NCBI GenBank assembly: GCA_049611805.1
Contig: JBMZAX010000030.1
Location: forward strand, 1 to 6,709
DNA: 6,709 nucleotides
Direction of reading: 5' to 3'
Origin: UBA7378 sp049611805
GTDB taxonomy: Bacteria > Pseudomonadota > Alphaproteobacteria > RS24
Shown here: positions 1 to 6,680 of the stretch, one piece after another
Numbering within the stretch: position 1 is the stretch's first letter
How the letters are laid out: every line of letters begins with the position of its first letter
Made by a program: the position numbers and the translations under genes
The notes under the pieces: model-generated
Databases searched by the model: none
The model's input: only the letters and a program-made list of their open reading frames with translations
What the model was told of the DNA's origin: nothing

Positions 1-108
1 TTTCGCATCACCGGCATTGTGGCTGGCTTTTTTGACGACTACCCCGAACCGATTGTCGAAAACGGCATTGCCTGCCGCGATATGGTGCGGCTGCGGGTTG
101 AGCTTTAG
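1..108 (+). CDS. C-terminal end of an unrecognised protein (partial, 5' end outside window)
   Basis: Frame 1 is open from the first base to a TAG at 106-108, giving 35 residues that end in MVRLRVEL. The stretch looks protein-like, with mixed hydrophobic and charged residues including an acidic FFDDYPEP segment, and its third codon positions are mostly G or C, as in the genes downstream. The dgt frame is also open here, but its translation (rich in Cys, Trp, Thr and Leu) looks like a shadow. The reading is therefore plausible but rests on a short segment. I do not recognise the family and assign no function. It ends 40 bases before dgt on the same strand, so the two could be co-transcribed. 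Confidence 0.5.
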   Translation, partial: FRITGIVAGFFDDYPEPIVENGIACRDMVRLRVEL

Positions 109-148
109 CACTCTTCCAAATCTGTGCGAAACCGCCTACATATCAGGC

Positions 149-1327
149 ATGAAATATGGTCAGGCACATGCCGGCTATGCCAGCCACCCCGACAAGTCGC
201 GCGGGCGGTTGCACGCCGAAACCGAAAGCAAAACGCGCACCCCGTTTCAGCGCGACCGCGACCGCGTGCTGCATTGCAGTGCGTTTCGGCGGCTGAAGCA
301 CAAAACGCAAGTTTTCGTCGCGCATGTGGGCGATTATTACCGCACGCGGCTGACGCATTCGCTTGAGGTGGCGCAAATCGGCCGCTCGATTGCGCGCGAA
401 TTGGAAATTGATGAAGACCTGACCGAAACACTGTCGCTGGCGCATGATTTGGGGCATACGCCCTTCGGCCATGCCGGAGAAGATGCTCTGCACGAGGCCA
501 TGCAGCCCTATGGCGGGTTTGACCATAACGCGCAGACTTTGCGCATTTTGACCGAGCTTGAAGCGCGTTATGTGCCGTTTAACGGGCTGAACCTGACATG
601 GGAAACGCTGGAAGGGCTCGTCAAGCACAATGGCCCGCTTTTGGTGGGCGACACCACGCTTGCCGACCTGCCATTTGCCATTCAGGCCTATGCCGAGCAT
701 CAGGATTTGCAGCTTGGCACCTGGCCCTCGCTTGAAGCGCAAATCGCCGCGCTGTCCGACGATATCGCCTATAACAACCATGATATTGACGACGGGTTGC
801 GCGCCGAGCTCATTCGGCTTGAAGATTTGGCCGAACTGAAAATGACCGGCAAGATTATGAAGGCCATCAGCAAAAAATATGGCGATATCAGCACTGACCT
901 TCAGCGCCATGAGCTGGTGCGCGAGATGATTTCGGTGATGATCGGCGATCTGGTCACCGAAACCCGCACGCGGCTGGCCGATGGTGGGTTGCAAACGTGC
1001 GATGATGTGCGCCATGCCGGGCGCGCCACGGCGGCGTTTTCAGATGCGCTTCACAAAGACCTTATGGAAGTGAAGGCGTTTTTGATGGAGCATGTCTACA
1101 AGCACCATACGGTGAACCGCTCAATGAGCAAAGCGCGGCGCATTATCCGCGAAATGTTTGATTTGCTCATTCGTGAGCCGAATCTTCTGCCCGATGCCGA
1201 ACATCTCATGAGCAAGGAACCGCGCGACCAAGCGCGCCATATTTGCGATTATATTGCCGGCATGACCGACAAATTTGCCATTGAAGAACACCACCGTCTG
1301 TTCGACATAACCGACAGTCTGGCCTGA
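149..1327 (+). CDS. dgt: Deoxyguanosinetriphosphate triphosphohydrolase-like protein (HD domain, type 2 dGTPase family)
   Basis: 392-residue cytoplasmic HD-domain phosphohydrolase. Characterised relatives cleave dNTPs to the deoxynucleoside plus triphosphate, which limits dNTP pools; the exact substrate here is inferred. The family's N-terminal signature is present: YASHP near residue 10, SRGR at 17-20, then PFQRDRDR and SAFRRLKHKTQVF at about 32-56. Metal-binding HD residues are visible as H70 (RLTHSLEV), H99-D100 (LAHDLGHTPFGHAG) and an Asp in the DDIAYNNHDIDDG stretch at 204-216. The C-terminal region keeps the helical segment with DYIAGMTDKFA. Length fits the family (about 380-410). The frame is open upstream to the left edge of the window, but family similarity begins only after the ATG at 149; an earlier start such as 17 would overlap the preceding frame and add unrelated sequence. 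No strong Shine-Dalgarno sequence precedes 149. argS follows after 25 bases. The gene is intact and very likely functional. Confidence 0.93.
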   Translation: MKYGQAHAGYASHPDKSRGRLHAETESKTRTPFQRDRDRVLHCSAFRRLKHKTQVFVAHVGDYYRTRLTHSLEVAQIGRSIARELEIDEDLTETLSLAHDLGHTPFGHAGEDALHEAMQPYGGFDHNAQTLRILTELEARYVPFNGLNLTWETLEGLVKHNGPLLVGDTTLADLPFAIQAYAEHQDLQLGTWPSLEAQIAALSDDIAYNNHDIDDGLRAELIRLEDLAELKMTGKIMKAISKKYGDISTDLQRHELVREMISVMIGDLVTETRTRLADGGLQTCDDVRHAGRATAAFSDALHKDLMEVKAFLMEHVYKHHTVNRSMSKARRIIREMFDLLIREPNLLPDAEHLMSKEPRDQARHICDYIAGMTDKFAIEEHHRLFDITDSLA

Positions 1328-1352
1328 AGCCCGGATATTGAAAGCGCGCGCG

Positions 1353-3113
1353 ATGAACCTGTTTGCCCAATTTGAAACCCGGCTTCACGCCATTCTTGCC
1401 GATTTGCAAAGCGCCGGCGTGTTGCCGCCCGAAGCGGGCTTCGACAATGTGACCGTCGAGCCGCCGCGCGACGCCACCCATGGCGATATTGCCACCAATG
1501 CGGCCATGGTTTTGTGCAAGCAGGCCGGACTGCCGCCGCGTGATTTGGCGGCGCAGATTGTCGACAGGCTGGCCGCCGAAGCCGATATTGAAAGCGCCGA
1601 TATTGCCGGGCCGGGCTTTGTCAATGTGACGTTCAAAACAGAAATCTGGTCGGGGCTTGTGCCCGCCATTCTCGCGGCGGGCGAGGCTTATGGTGTGGCC
1701 GATATCGGCAAGGGCTTGGCGGTCAATCTGGAATATGTGTCGGCCAACCCGACGGGGCCGATGCATGTCGGCCATGCGCGCGGTGCGGTGTTTGGTGATG
1801 CGCTGGCGCGCTTGCTTGAGCGCGCAGGTTATACGGTGTTGCGCGAATATTATATCAATGATGCGGGCGCGCAGGTGGATGTGCTGGCGCGCTCGGCCCT
1901 GTTGCGCGCGCGCGAAGCACTGGGCGAGGATATTGGCGAGATTCCTGCGGGGCTTTATCCGGGTGACTATCTGGTGCCCGTCGGCAAGGCGCTGGCCGAG
2001 GCCGAGGGGGCGGGCCTGTTCGACAAAGACGAGGCGGCACAAATCGCGATTGCCAAACAAGTTGCGCTGCCCATGATGATGGACAGAATTCGCGATGATT
2101 TGGCGGCGCTGGGGGTGGCCCATGCGCATTTTCTGTCCGAGCAAAGCCTGCATGATAGCGGCGCGGTTGATGCCGCCTTTGAAACATTGCAGGCGCAGGA
2201 CCTGATTTATCACGGCGTGCTAGAGCCGCCCAAGGGCAAAGAGCCGCCGCCCGATTGGGAGCCCCAGCCGCAATGGTTGTTCCGCGCGCAGCAATTTGGC
2301 GATGACAGCGACCGCGCATTGAAAAAATCGGACGGCAGCTGGACGTATTTTGCCCCGGATATTGCCTGCCATTTTGATAAATTTCAGCGCGGGTTTACGC
2401 GCATGATCGATGTCTGGGGGGCTGACCATATCGGCTATATCAAGCGTATGCAGGCGGCGGTTTCGGCCATCACGCAAGGCGCGGGCCAATTGGACGTGAA
2501 AGTGTGCAATCTCGTCAAGCTGCAGCGCGGCGGCGAACCGGTAAAAATGTCAAAGAGATCAGGGGATTTCATTACATTGCGCGAAGTAGTGGATGAAGTT
2601 GGTCGCAATGCCGTTCGCTTCATGATGCTGACACGGCGCAATGATGCCGCGCTGGATTTTGACTTTGATTTGGTCAAACAGCAAAGCCGCGACAATCCGG
2701 TGTTTTATGTGCAATACGCCCATGCCCGCATTCATTCGGTATTGCGCAATGCCGAAGATGTGGGTTTCACGCCGGATGATTTGTCGACCGAAGCCCTTGG
2801 CAATGCGGATGCAGGCTTATTGCGCGCGCCGGAGGAAATTGCGCTCGCCAAAGTGCTGGGGGTTTATCCGCGCAGTCTTCTGGCCGCCGCGACCGCGCTG
2901 GAGCCGCATCGTTTGGCATTTTACCTGCAGGATTTGGCCGCCGCCTTTCACGGCCTGTGGACGCGCGGCAAGGAAGAACCCTCCTTGCGGTTCATTCAGG
3001 ACGATAATCGCGAGTTGACGACGGCGCGTCTGGCTTTGTTGCGCGCCACGGCGATTGTTCTGGCAAATGGTTTGGATGTGATCGGCGTGGAACCTGAGAC
3101 CGAAATGCGGTAA
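1353..3113 (+). CDS. argS: Arginyl-tRNA synthetase (class I)
   Basis: 586-residue cytoplasmic enzyme that charges tRNA-Arg with arginine using ATP. The N-terminal tRNA-binding (Add-1) domain spans about residues 1-90 and includes VEPPRDATHGDIATNAA. The class I catalytic core carries the HIGH-type signature as HVGH at 138-141, within ANPTGPMHVGHARG, and the KMSKRSG loop at 398-404. The segment LKKSDGSWTYFAPDIACH before the loop is typical of the family. The C-terminal DALR anticodon-binding domain covers roughly 460-586. Length matches alphaproteobacterial ArgS (about 580-600). The ATG at 1353 was chosen because family proteins begin close to MNLFA; a TTG at 1338 in the same frame would add only five residues. 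GAAAG at 1340-1344 is a weak candidate ribosome binding site. All key motifs are intact, and the gene is essential in nearly all bacteria. Confidence 0.98.
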   Translation: MNLFAQFETRLHAILADLQSAGVLPPEAGFDNVTVEPPRDATHGDIATNAAMVLCKQAGLPPRDLAAQIVDRLAAEADIESADIAGPGFVNVTFKTEIWSGLVPAILAAGEAYGVADIGKGLAVNLEYVSANPTGPMHVGHARGAVFGDALARLLERAGYTVLREYYINDAGAQVDVLARSALLRAREALGEDIGEIPAGLYPGDYLVPVGKALAEAEGAGLFDKDEAAQIAIAKQVALPMMMDRIRDDLAALGVAHAHFLSEQSLHDSGAVDAAFETLQAQDLIYHGVLEPPKGKEPPPDWEPQPQWLFRAQQFGDDSDRALKKSDGSWTYFAPDIACHFDKFQRGFTRMIDVWGADHIGYIKRMQAAVSAITQGAGQLDVKVCNLVKLQRGGEPVKMSKRSGDFITLREVVDEVGRNAVRFMMLTRRNDAALDFDFDLVKQQSRDNPVFYVQYAHARIHSVLRNAEDVGFTPDDLSTEALGNADAGLLRAPEEIALAKVLGVYPRSLLAAATALEPHRLAFYLQDLAAAFHGLWTRGKEEPSLRFIQDDNRELTTARLALLRATAIVLANGLDVIGVEPETEMR

Positions 3114-3133
3114 GATTGATTCCCAATTGAATA

Positions 3134-3139
3134 AGAGGG
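3134..3139 (+). promoter_or_regulatory. Shine-Dalgarno sequence of the SPOR gene
   Basis: AGAGGG lies four bases before the ATG at 3144, in the 30-base gap after argS. It supports that ATG as the start. No convincing promoter or terminator hairpin is visible in the same gap, so read-through from argS is the simplest reading. Confidence 0.65.
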
Positions 3140-3143
3140 TGCA

Positions 3144-4115
3144 ATGTCGCAAAATCCGCCCCGTGGTTCTTATGACAACGATTTTCTGAACGAAAACGTA
3201 GATCTGGAAATCGCTCATCCGTCTCCCAATGCGGAGATTTACACCCGCACGTCCTCATCGCGCCTGCCGCCTGCGCCATTGCTGGTCGCAGGTTTTGCGC
3301 TGTTTGCCATATTTGCGGGCGGGGTATATTTCTATGCCTATCAGCAGGGGTTGCAGGAAGGCCAGCGCAGCCTGCCGCCGGTCGTACTGGCTGAAAGCGA
3401 CCCGATTAAGGTTCCGGCAGAGCAATTGCCCGAAGGCCAGATTGAAGAGCCGCGCCCGTTAAACATTCACGATGTCGCCAATGGCAAGGCCGATATGCCG
3501 GCTTTGGGCGGTGAAATTGTCGAGGCGGGGCCCGCCGATAATGCGACCGGCACCATTGAAAGTCTGATTACCGAGAGTATTGCGAAAAATGAAGAAGCAT
3601 CGGTCGGTGAGCGGCTTGCAAACCGGCCTGAAACCGGCGTTCAGGTGTCACCGCCGCGGCCCGATTTGAACCGCGCCCCGAAAGCCGAAACATCTTCCGA
3701 GCCGCCTGCGCCCGCACAGGCCATCGCCCGACCAATGCCGAAACCGGCAGCTGAACCAAAACCTGAACCGGCAGCTGAACCGGTTGCGCAAGCCACGCCC
3801 GCTCCCGAACCGACAACGACTCCGGCCCCGGCCCCTGCACCGGATGCCGTTCCCGCGGCACGGCAGGACTATATGGTGCAACTGGCCGCTTCGCGCAGTC
3901 GTGCCCTTGCGCGCAGCGTTTATACGCGCCTGCAAGGGGAATATGATGACCTGTTGGGACGCCGCGACCCGTTCATCTTGCGGGTTGATCTGGGCGATCG
4001 GGGCATTTTCTACCGGGTTAATGTTGCCGGTTTTGCGACCAAAGCGGCGGCTGACAGTTTTTGCGCCGATTTGAAAAAGCGGGGTCAGGACTGTCTTGTC
4101 CGTCGCCAACCGTGA
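3144..4115 (+). CDS. Single-pass membrane protein with periplasmic SPOR domain
   Basis: 323 residues in a three-part layout. A cytoplasmic N-terminus (about 1-44) contains basic residues R35 and R40 just before one hydrophobic membrane segment at about 45-66 (LLVAGFALFAIFAGG), which suggests an N-in orientation. A long periplasmic stretch follows; residues 168-240 are very rich in Pro, Ala and Glu and probably disordered. The SPOR domain is at about 241-322, starting QDYMVQLAAS and containing FYRVNVAGF. SPOR domains bind peptidoglycan glycan strands lacking stem peptides, usually at division sites, so a cell-envelope or division role is inferred. The architecture resembles FtsN and related proteins, but FtsN identity cannot be claimed. 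The segment SDPIKVPAEQLPEG (85-98) resembles a short conserved stretch seen after the membrane helix in related alphaproteobacterial proteins. Two cysteines, C307 and C317, lie within the SPOR domain. The gene sits between argS and nagZ, as in many alphaproteobacteria, and its 3' end overlaps nagZ by 20 bases. Confidence 0.88.
   Translation: MSQNPPRGSYDNDFLNENVDLEIAHPSPNAEIYTRTSSSRLPPAPLLVAGFALFAIFAGGVYFYAYQQGLQEGQRSLPPVVLAESDPIKVPAEQLPEGQIEEPRPLNIHDVANGKADMPALGGEIVEAGPADNATGTIESLITESIAKNEEASVGERLANRPETGVQVSPPRPDLNRAPKAETSSEPPAPAQAIARPMPKPAAEPKPEPAAEPVAQATPAPEPTTTPAPAPAPDAVPAARQDYMVQLAASRSRALARSVYTRLQGEYDDLLGRRDPFILRVDLGDRGIFYRVNVAGFATKAAADSFCADLKKRGQDCLVRRQP
3741..3788 (+). repeat. Two tandem 24-base units coding a Pro/Ala/Glu octapeptide
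   Basis: The 16-base string AACCGGCAGCTGAACC occurs at 3742-3757 and again at 3766-3781, exactly 24 bases apart and in frame. The units encode KPAAEPKP and EPAAEPVA, residues 200-215 of the SPOR protein linker. A recent in-frame duplication within the disordered linker is the simplest explanation; such linkers tolerate length changes. Confidence 0.6.
4087..4090 (+). promoter_or_regulatory. Shine-Dalgarno sequence deciding the TTG start of nagZ
   Basis: AGGA lies five bases before the TTG at 4096, inside the last codons of the SPOR gene. An in-frame stop (TGA at 4072-4074) rules out starts further upstream, and no ATG or GTG occurs in frame before the conserved VIFGLEG segment. The site therefore supports TTG as the real start. 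Confidence 0.6.
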
Positions 4116-5151
4116 AGCCCGTCCAGTTATTTTTGGCCTTGAAGGAACCGCGCTGACCGCCGAGGAAGCCGCTTTTTTTCGCGAAACCCGCCCCTGGGGC
4201 ATTATTTTATTCGCGCGCAATATCGAAACCCGCGAACAGCTGCGCGCGCTGACCGATGATTTGCGCGAAAAATCCGGCAATGCCCATCTGCCGATTTTTA
4301 TCGATCAGGAAGGCGGGCGCGTGGCGCGCCTGAAGCCGCCTCTGGTGCGGGCCTATCCGCCGGCGCGCGCCTATGCCGAATTATTTGCACAAAATCCCGA
4401 AGCGGGCACCGAGGCCGCCCATCTTGGAGCCATGTTGCTGGCGCATGACCTTCATGAACTGGGCATCACGGCAAATTGTGCGCCATGTCTGGATTTGGGT
4501 CTTGCCGGCATGTCGGATGTTATTGGCGACCGCGCCTATGGCGATAATGGCGAAAGCATAATCCAATTGGGCGGCGCGTTTTATGAGGGCTTGCGCGCCG
4601 GTGGTGTGGTGCCCGTCATCAAGCATTTGCCGGGCCATGGTCGCGCCAAGGTGGACAGCCACCATGCCTTGCCGGATGTTGATACTGACCTCAATACGCT
4701 TGCGGCCACTGATTTCGTGCCTTTCCGCGCGCTGAACGGCGCTTTGATGGGCATGACCGCCCATATCACCTATTCGGCGCTTGATGGGGCCCATGTCAGC
4801 ACGCTGTCGCGGGTCGTGGTGGGGGATATCATCCGCGACCGCATTGGCTTTGACGGATTGCTGATGACGGATGATTTGAGCATGAAGGCATTGTCGGGCG
4901 ATTTTGCCGAACGCACGGAAAAAGCGCTCGCGGCGGGCTGTGATATTATTCTGCATTGCAATGGCGACCGCGATGAGATGGCCGCCATTGCCGGTGCCTT
5001 GCCGCAAAATATGAGCGGAAAAACGGCGGAACGCGCGGCCCGTGTTGAAGCGGAGATTGCCGGTCTGTCGAGCCGCGTCGATGAGAAAACACAAAAGCGT
5101 TGGGGAGAACTTGTCGGCCATGTTTTCCCTGAGGCGCAGAACACGGTATAA
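4096..5151 (+). CDS. nagZ: Beta-N-acetylhexosaminidase (glycoside hydrolase family 3)
   Basis: 351-residue GH3 enzyme that removes N-acetylglucosamine from GlcNAc-anhydroMurNAc muropeptides in the cytoplasm during peptidoglycan recycling. In bacteria with inducible AmpC, its products also feed beta-lactamase control; nothing here shows that. Near the N-terminus are VIFGLEG and PWGIILFARNI, then IDQEGGRVARL. The signature KHLPGHGRAKVDSHH is at 176-190, where D187 and H189 match the Asp-His acid/base dyad of the family. MTDDLSM at 257-263 contains the predicted nucleophile D259. No signal peptide is visible, consistent with a cytoplasmic enzyme. The start is TTG at 4096, the only usable codon between an in-frame stop at 4072 and the conserved region. 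The gene overlaps the SPOR gene by 20 bases, suggesting coupled translation, and stops 7 bases before scpA. Length is near the family norm (about 330-350). Confidence 0.95.
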   Translation: MSVANREARPVIFGLEGTALTAEEAAFFRETRPWGIILFARNIETREQLRALTDDLREKSGNAHLPIFIDQEGGRVARLKPPLVRAYPPARAYAELFAQNPEAGTEAAHLGAMLLAHDLHELGITANCAPCLDLGLAGMSDVIGDRAYGDNGESIIQLGGAFYEGLRAGGVVPVIKHLPGHGRAKVDSHHALPDVDTDLNTLAATDFVPFRALNGALMGMTAHITYSALDGAHVSTLSRVVVGDIIRDRIGFDGLLMTDDLSMKALSGDFAERTEKALAAGCDIILHCNGDRDEMAAIAGALPQNMSGKTAERAARVEAEIAGLSSRVDEKTQKRWGELVGHVFPEAQNTV

Positions 5152-5158
5152 CGCGCTT

Positions 5159-6016
5159 ATGACATCTGACAGTTCTGATTCTACCTCCGCGATAAGCGAA
5201 TTTGATGACGCACCGGCATATCAGCCGGAAATACGCGAAGGCATGGCGGTCAATCTTGAGGGCTATGAAGGCCCGCTTGATGTTTTGCTGGTGCTGGCGC
5301 GCACGCAGAAGGTCGACCTGAAACAGATATCCATTTTGCAACTGTCCGAGCAATATCTGGCCTTTATTCGCGAATTGCAGGATCTCAAACTGGAAGTTGC
5401 CGCCGACTACCTTGTTATGGCGGCGTGGCTTGCCTATTTGAAATCGCGACTTTTGCTGCCGCCGCCGCATGATGACGGCGAGGTTGACCCCGAAGAGCTG
5501 GCCGCGCGGTTGGTGTTCCGTCTGCAATGTCTGGAAGCCATGCGTGACAGTGCCGCCAAGCTGATGGCGCGCGACCTTTTGGGGCGCGAAGTGTTTGTGC
5601 ATGGCATGCCTGAGGGCATTCGGGTTACGCGGTCGAGCAAATATCAGGCGAGCCTGTATGACCTGCTGACATCCTATTCGACCCAGCGTCTGCGCAATTA
5701 TTATGCCGAATGGTCGCCGCCGAAAATGGATGTGCTGACCTTGGAGCGCGCCCGCACGCGCATTGAAAGATTGCTGGGAGATCTGGAAGACTGGGGTCGG
5801 CTTGATGCGTTGGTGATCGAGCAAATAAAAGACCCGCAAAAGCGGCGCACGACAATGGCAAGCATGTTCGGTGCGACACTTGAATATGTGCGCGACGGGC
5901 GTTTGGAAATTCAGCAGGCGGCGAATTTCAAGGAAATTCTGGTACGCCGCGCGCGGCCAAAATCGGCGACAACCAGTGTGATGCTGGGGGAGGGTGAGCA
6001 GAATGACAGCGCTTGA
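5159..6016 (+). CDS. scpA: Segregation and condensation protein A (kleisin of the SMC complex)
   Basis: 285 residues. ScpA is the kleisin that bridges the head of one SMC subunit and the neck of the other, and recruits ScpB, forming the condensin that compacts and segregates the chromosome. The family hallmark EGYEGPLDVLL starts near residue 33 and leads into the N-terminal helical domain, with KVDLKQISILQLSEQYL and ADYLVMAAWLAYLKSRLLLPP. The middle is charged and variable. The C-terminal winged helix (about 215-285) includes the VLVRR-like end of the kleisin fold as ILVRRARP. The ATG at 5159 was chosen because it follows nagZ by 7 bases and gives a usual short, acidic Ser/Thr-rich leader. 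An ATG at 5120 (inside nagZ) and one at 5243 (just before the core domain) remain possible. No clear Shine-Dalgarno sequence precedes 5159, so translation may depend on coupling to nagZ. Confidence 0.95.
   Translation: MTSDSSDSTSAISEFDDAPAYQPEIREGMAVNLEGYEGPLDVLLVLARTQKVDLKQISILQLSEQYLAFIRELQDLKLEVAADYLVMAAWLAYLKSRLLLPPPHDDGEVDPEELAARLVFRLQCLEAMRDSAAKLMARDLLGREVFVHGMPEGIRVTRSSKYQASLYDLLTSYSTQRLRNYYAEWSPPKMDVLTLERARTRIERLLGDLEDWGRLDALVIEQIKDPQKRRTTMASMFGATLEYVRDGRLEIQQAANFKEILVRRARPKSATTSVMLGEGEQNDSA
5989..5994 (+). promoter_or_regulatory. Shine-Dalgarno sequence of scpB
   Basis: GGAGGG lies eight bases before the ATG at 6003, inside the end of scpA. This spacing favours 6003 over the in-frame GTG at 5994, which overlaps the site itself. 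Confidence 0.75.
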
Positions 6017-6680
6017 CGCGGAACATATCCGTATGGTGGAGGCGGTTCTTTTTGCCGCCGAGGAACCGCTGGATGCGGCCAGCATTGCCGAGCGTTTGCC
6101 GCAAGATGTCGAGGTGGAAACCGTGCTGGAAGCGGTGCGCGCCAAATATGAGCAGGCCGGGTTTCATCTTGTCAAAATCGACAAAAAATATGCTTTCCGC
6201 TCGGCCCCCGATTTGTCGCATGTTTTGCAAAAGCATGTGGTTCAGCAGCGCCGGCTCTCCAAAGCCGCGCTCGAAACATTGGCGATTATCACCTATCACC
6301 AGCCGGTGACGCGCGCCGAGATTGAAGATATTCGCGGTGTCTCGGTTTCCAAGGGCACATTGGATGTGTTGCTGGAAAGCGAATGGGTGCGTATGCGTGG
6401 CCGCCGCCGTGTTCCCGGTCGACCGGTCACCTATGGCACGAGCCAGATGTTTCTTGACCATTTCGGGCTGGAAAGCCTGAAAGATTTGCCGGGGCTTGAA
6501 GAATTGAAAGCCGCCGGATTGCTCGATGACCGCCTGCCGCCCGGTTTCAGCGTGCCCGACCCCGACCCTGACAATGACCCGGAAGAAGACCCGCTGGATG
6601 CAGATGATGAGTTTCTGGATCCGCTGGAAATGGATTTGCCGGATACAGAACAGCCTTCCGACGAAGATTTGACTGCATGA
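6003..6680 (+). CDS. scpB: Segregation and condensation protein B (SMC complex kite subunit)
   Basis: 225 residues. ScpB dimerises through winged-helix domains and binds the central part of ScpA, completing the SMC-ScpAB condensin. The first winged helix covers about residues 5-85, opening HIRMVEAVLFAAEEPL. The second, about 87-175, starts KAALETLAIITYHQPVTR, continues with IRGVSVSKGTLDVLL and has the GRPVTYGTS turn beginning at G139. It is followed by FGLESLKDLPGLEEL. After PPGF the chain becomes a Pro/Asp/Glu tail (185-225) with 19 acidic and no basic residues out of 41, probably disordered. The ATG at 6003 has a strong Shine-Dalgarno sequence and overlaps scpA by 14 bases, so the partners are likely made together. 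The gene is intact and ends in a TGA that overlaps the next possible start. Confidence 0.95.
   Translation: MTALDAEHIRMVEAVLFAAEEPLDAASIAERLPQDVEVETVLEAVRAKYEQAGFHLVKIDKKYAFRSAPDLSHVLQKHVVQQRRLSKAALETLAIITYHQPVTRAEIEDIRGVSVSKGTLDVLLESEWVRMRGRRRVPGRPVTYGTSQMFLDHFGLESLKDLPGLEELKAAGLLDDRLPPGFSVPDPDPDNDPEEDPLDADDEFLDPLEMDLPDTEQPSDEDLTA

Noticed and set aside
17..148. An extended dgt start at the ATG at 17
   Set aside because: It would add 44 residues unlike the family and overlap the preceding frame by 92 bases; family similarity begins right after the ATG at 149.
143..1015. Minus-strand open frame of 290 codons opposite dgt
   Set aside because: It mirrors the codon structure of dgt, shows no recognisable domain and has no independent support.
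1344..1352. GCGCGCGCG run just before the argS ATG
   Set aside because: Short alternating GC runs recur across the window (for example around 1907 and 5949) because GCG and CGC codons are common; there is no sign of a specific signal.
1334..1597. Exact 14-base match GATATTGAAAGCGC at 1334-1347 (before argS) and 1584-1597 (inside argS)
   Set aside because: It is built from common codons of this genome (GAT ATT GAA AGC), only two copies are seen, they are in direct orientation and there is no structure; chance is enough.
1206..2213. Minus-strand open frame of 335 codons opposite the end of dgt and the first half of argS
   Set aside because: It is antisense to two intact conserved genes and its Arg/Gln/Gly-rich translation has no family features.
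3114..3143. Possible promoter or terminator between argS and the SPOR gene
   Set aside because: The 30-base gap is AT-richer than its surroundings and contains CAATTG, but there is no stem-loop with a T run and no convincing -35/-10 pair. Only the Shine-Dalgarno sequence is supported.
4946..6145. Long minus-strand open frame of 399 codons opposite the end of nagZ, all of scpA and the start of scpB
   Set aside because: It lies fully opposite well-supported genes, and its translation is rich in Arg, Gln and His without any family motif. This is typical of a shadow frame created by codon bias on the coding strand.
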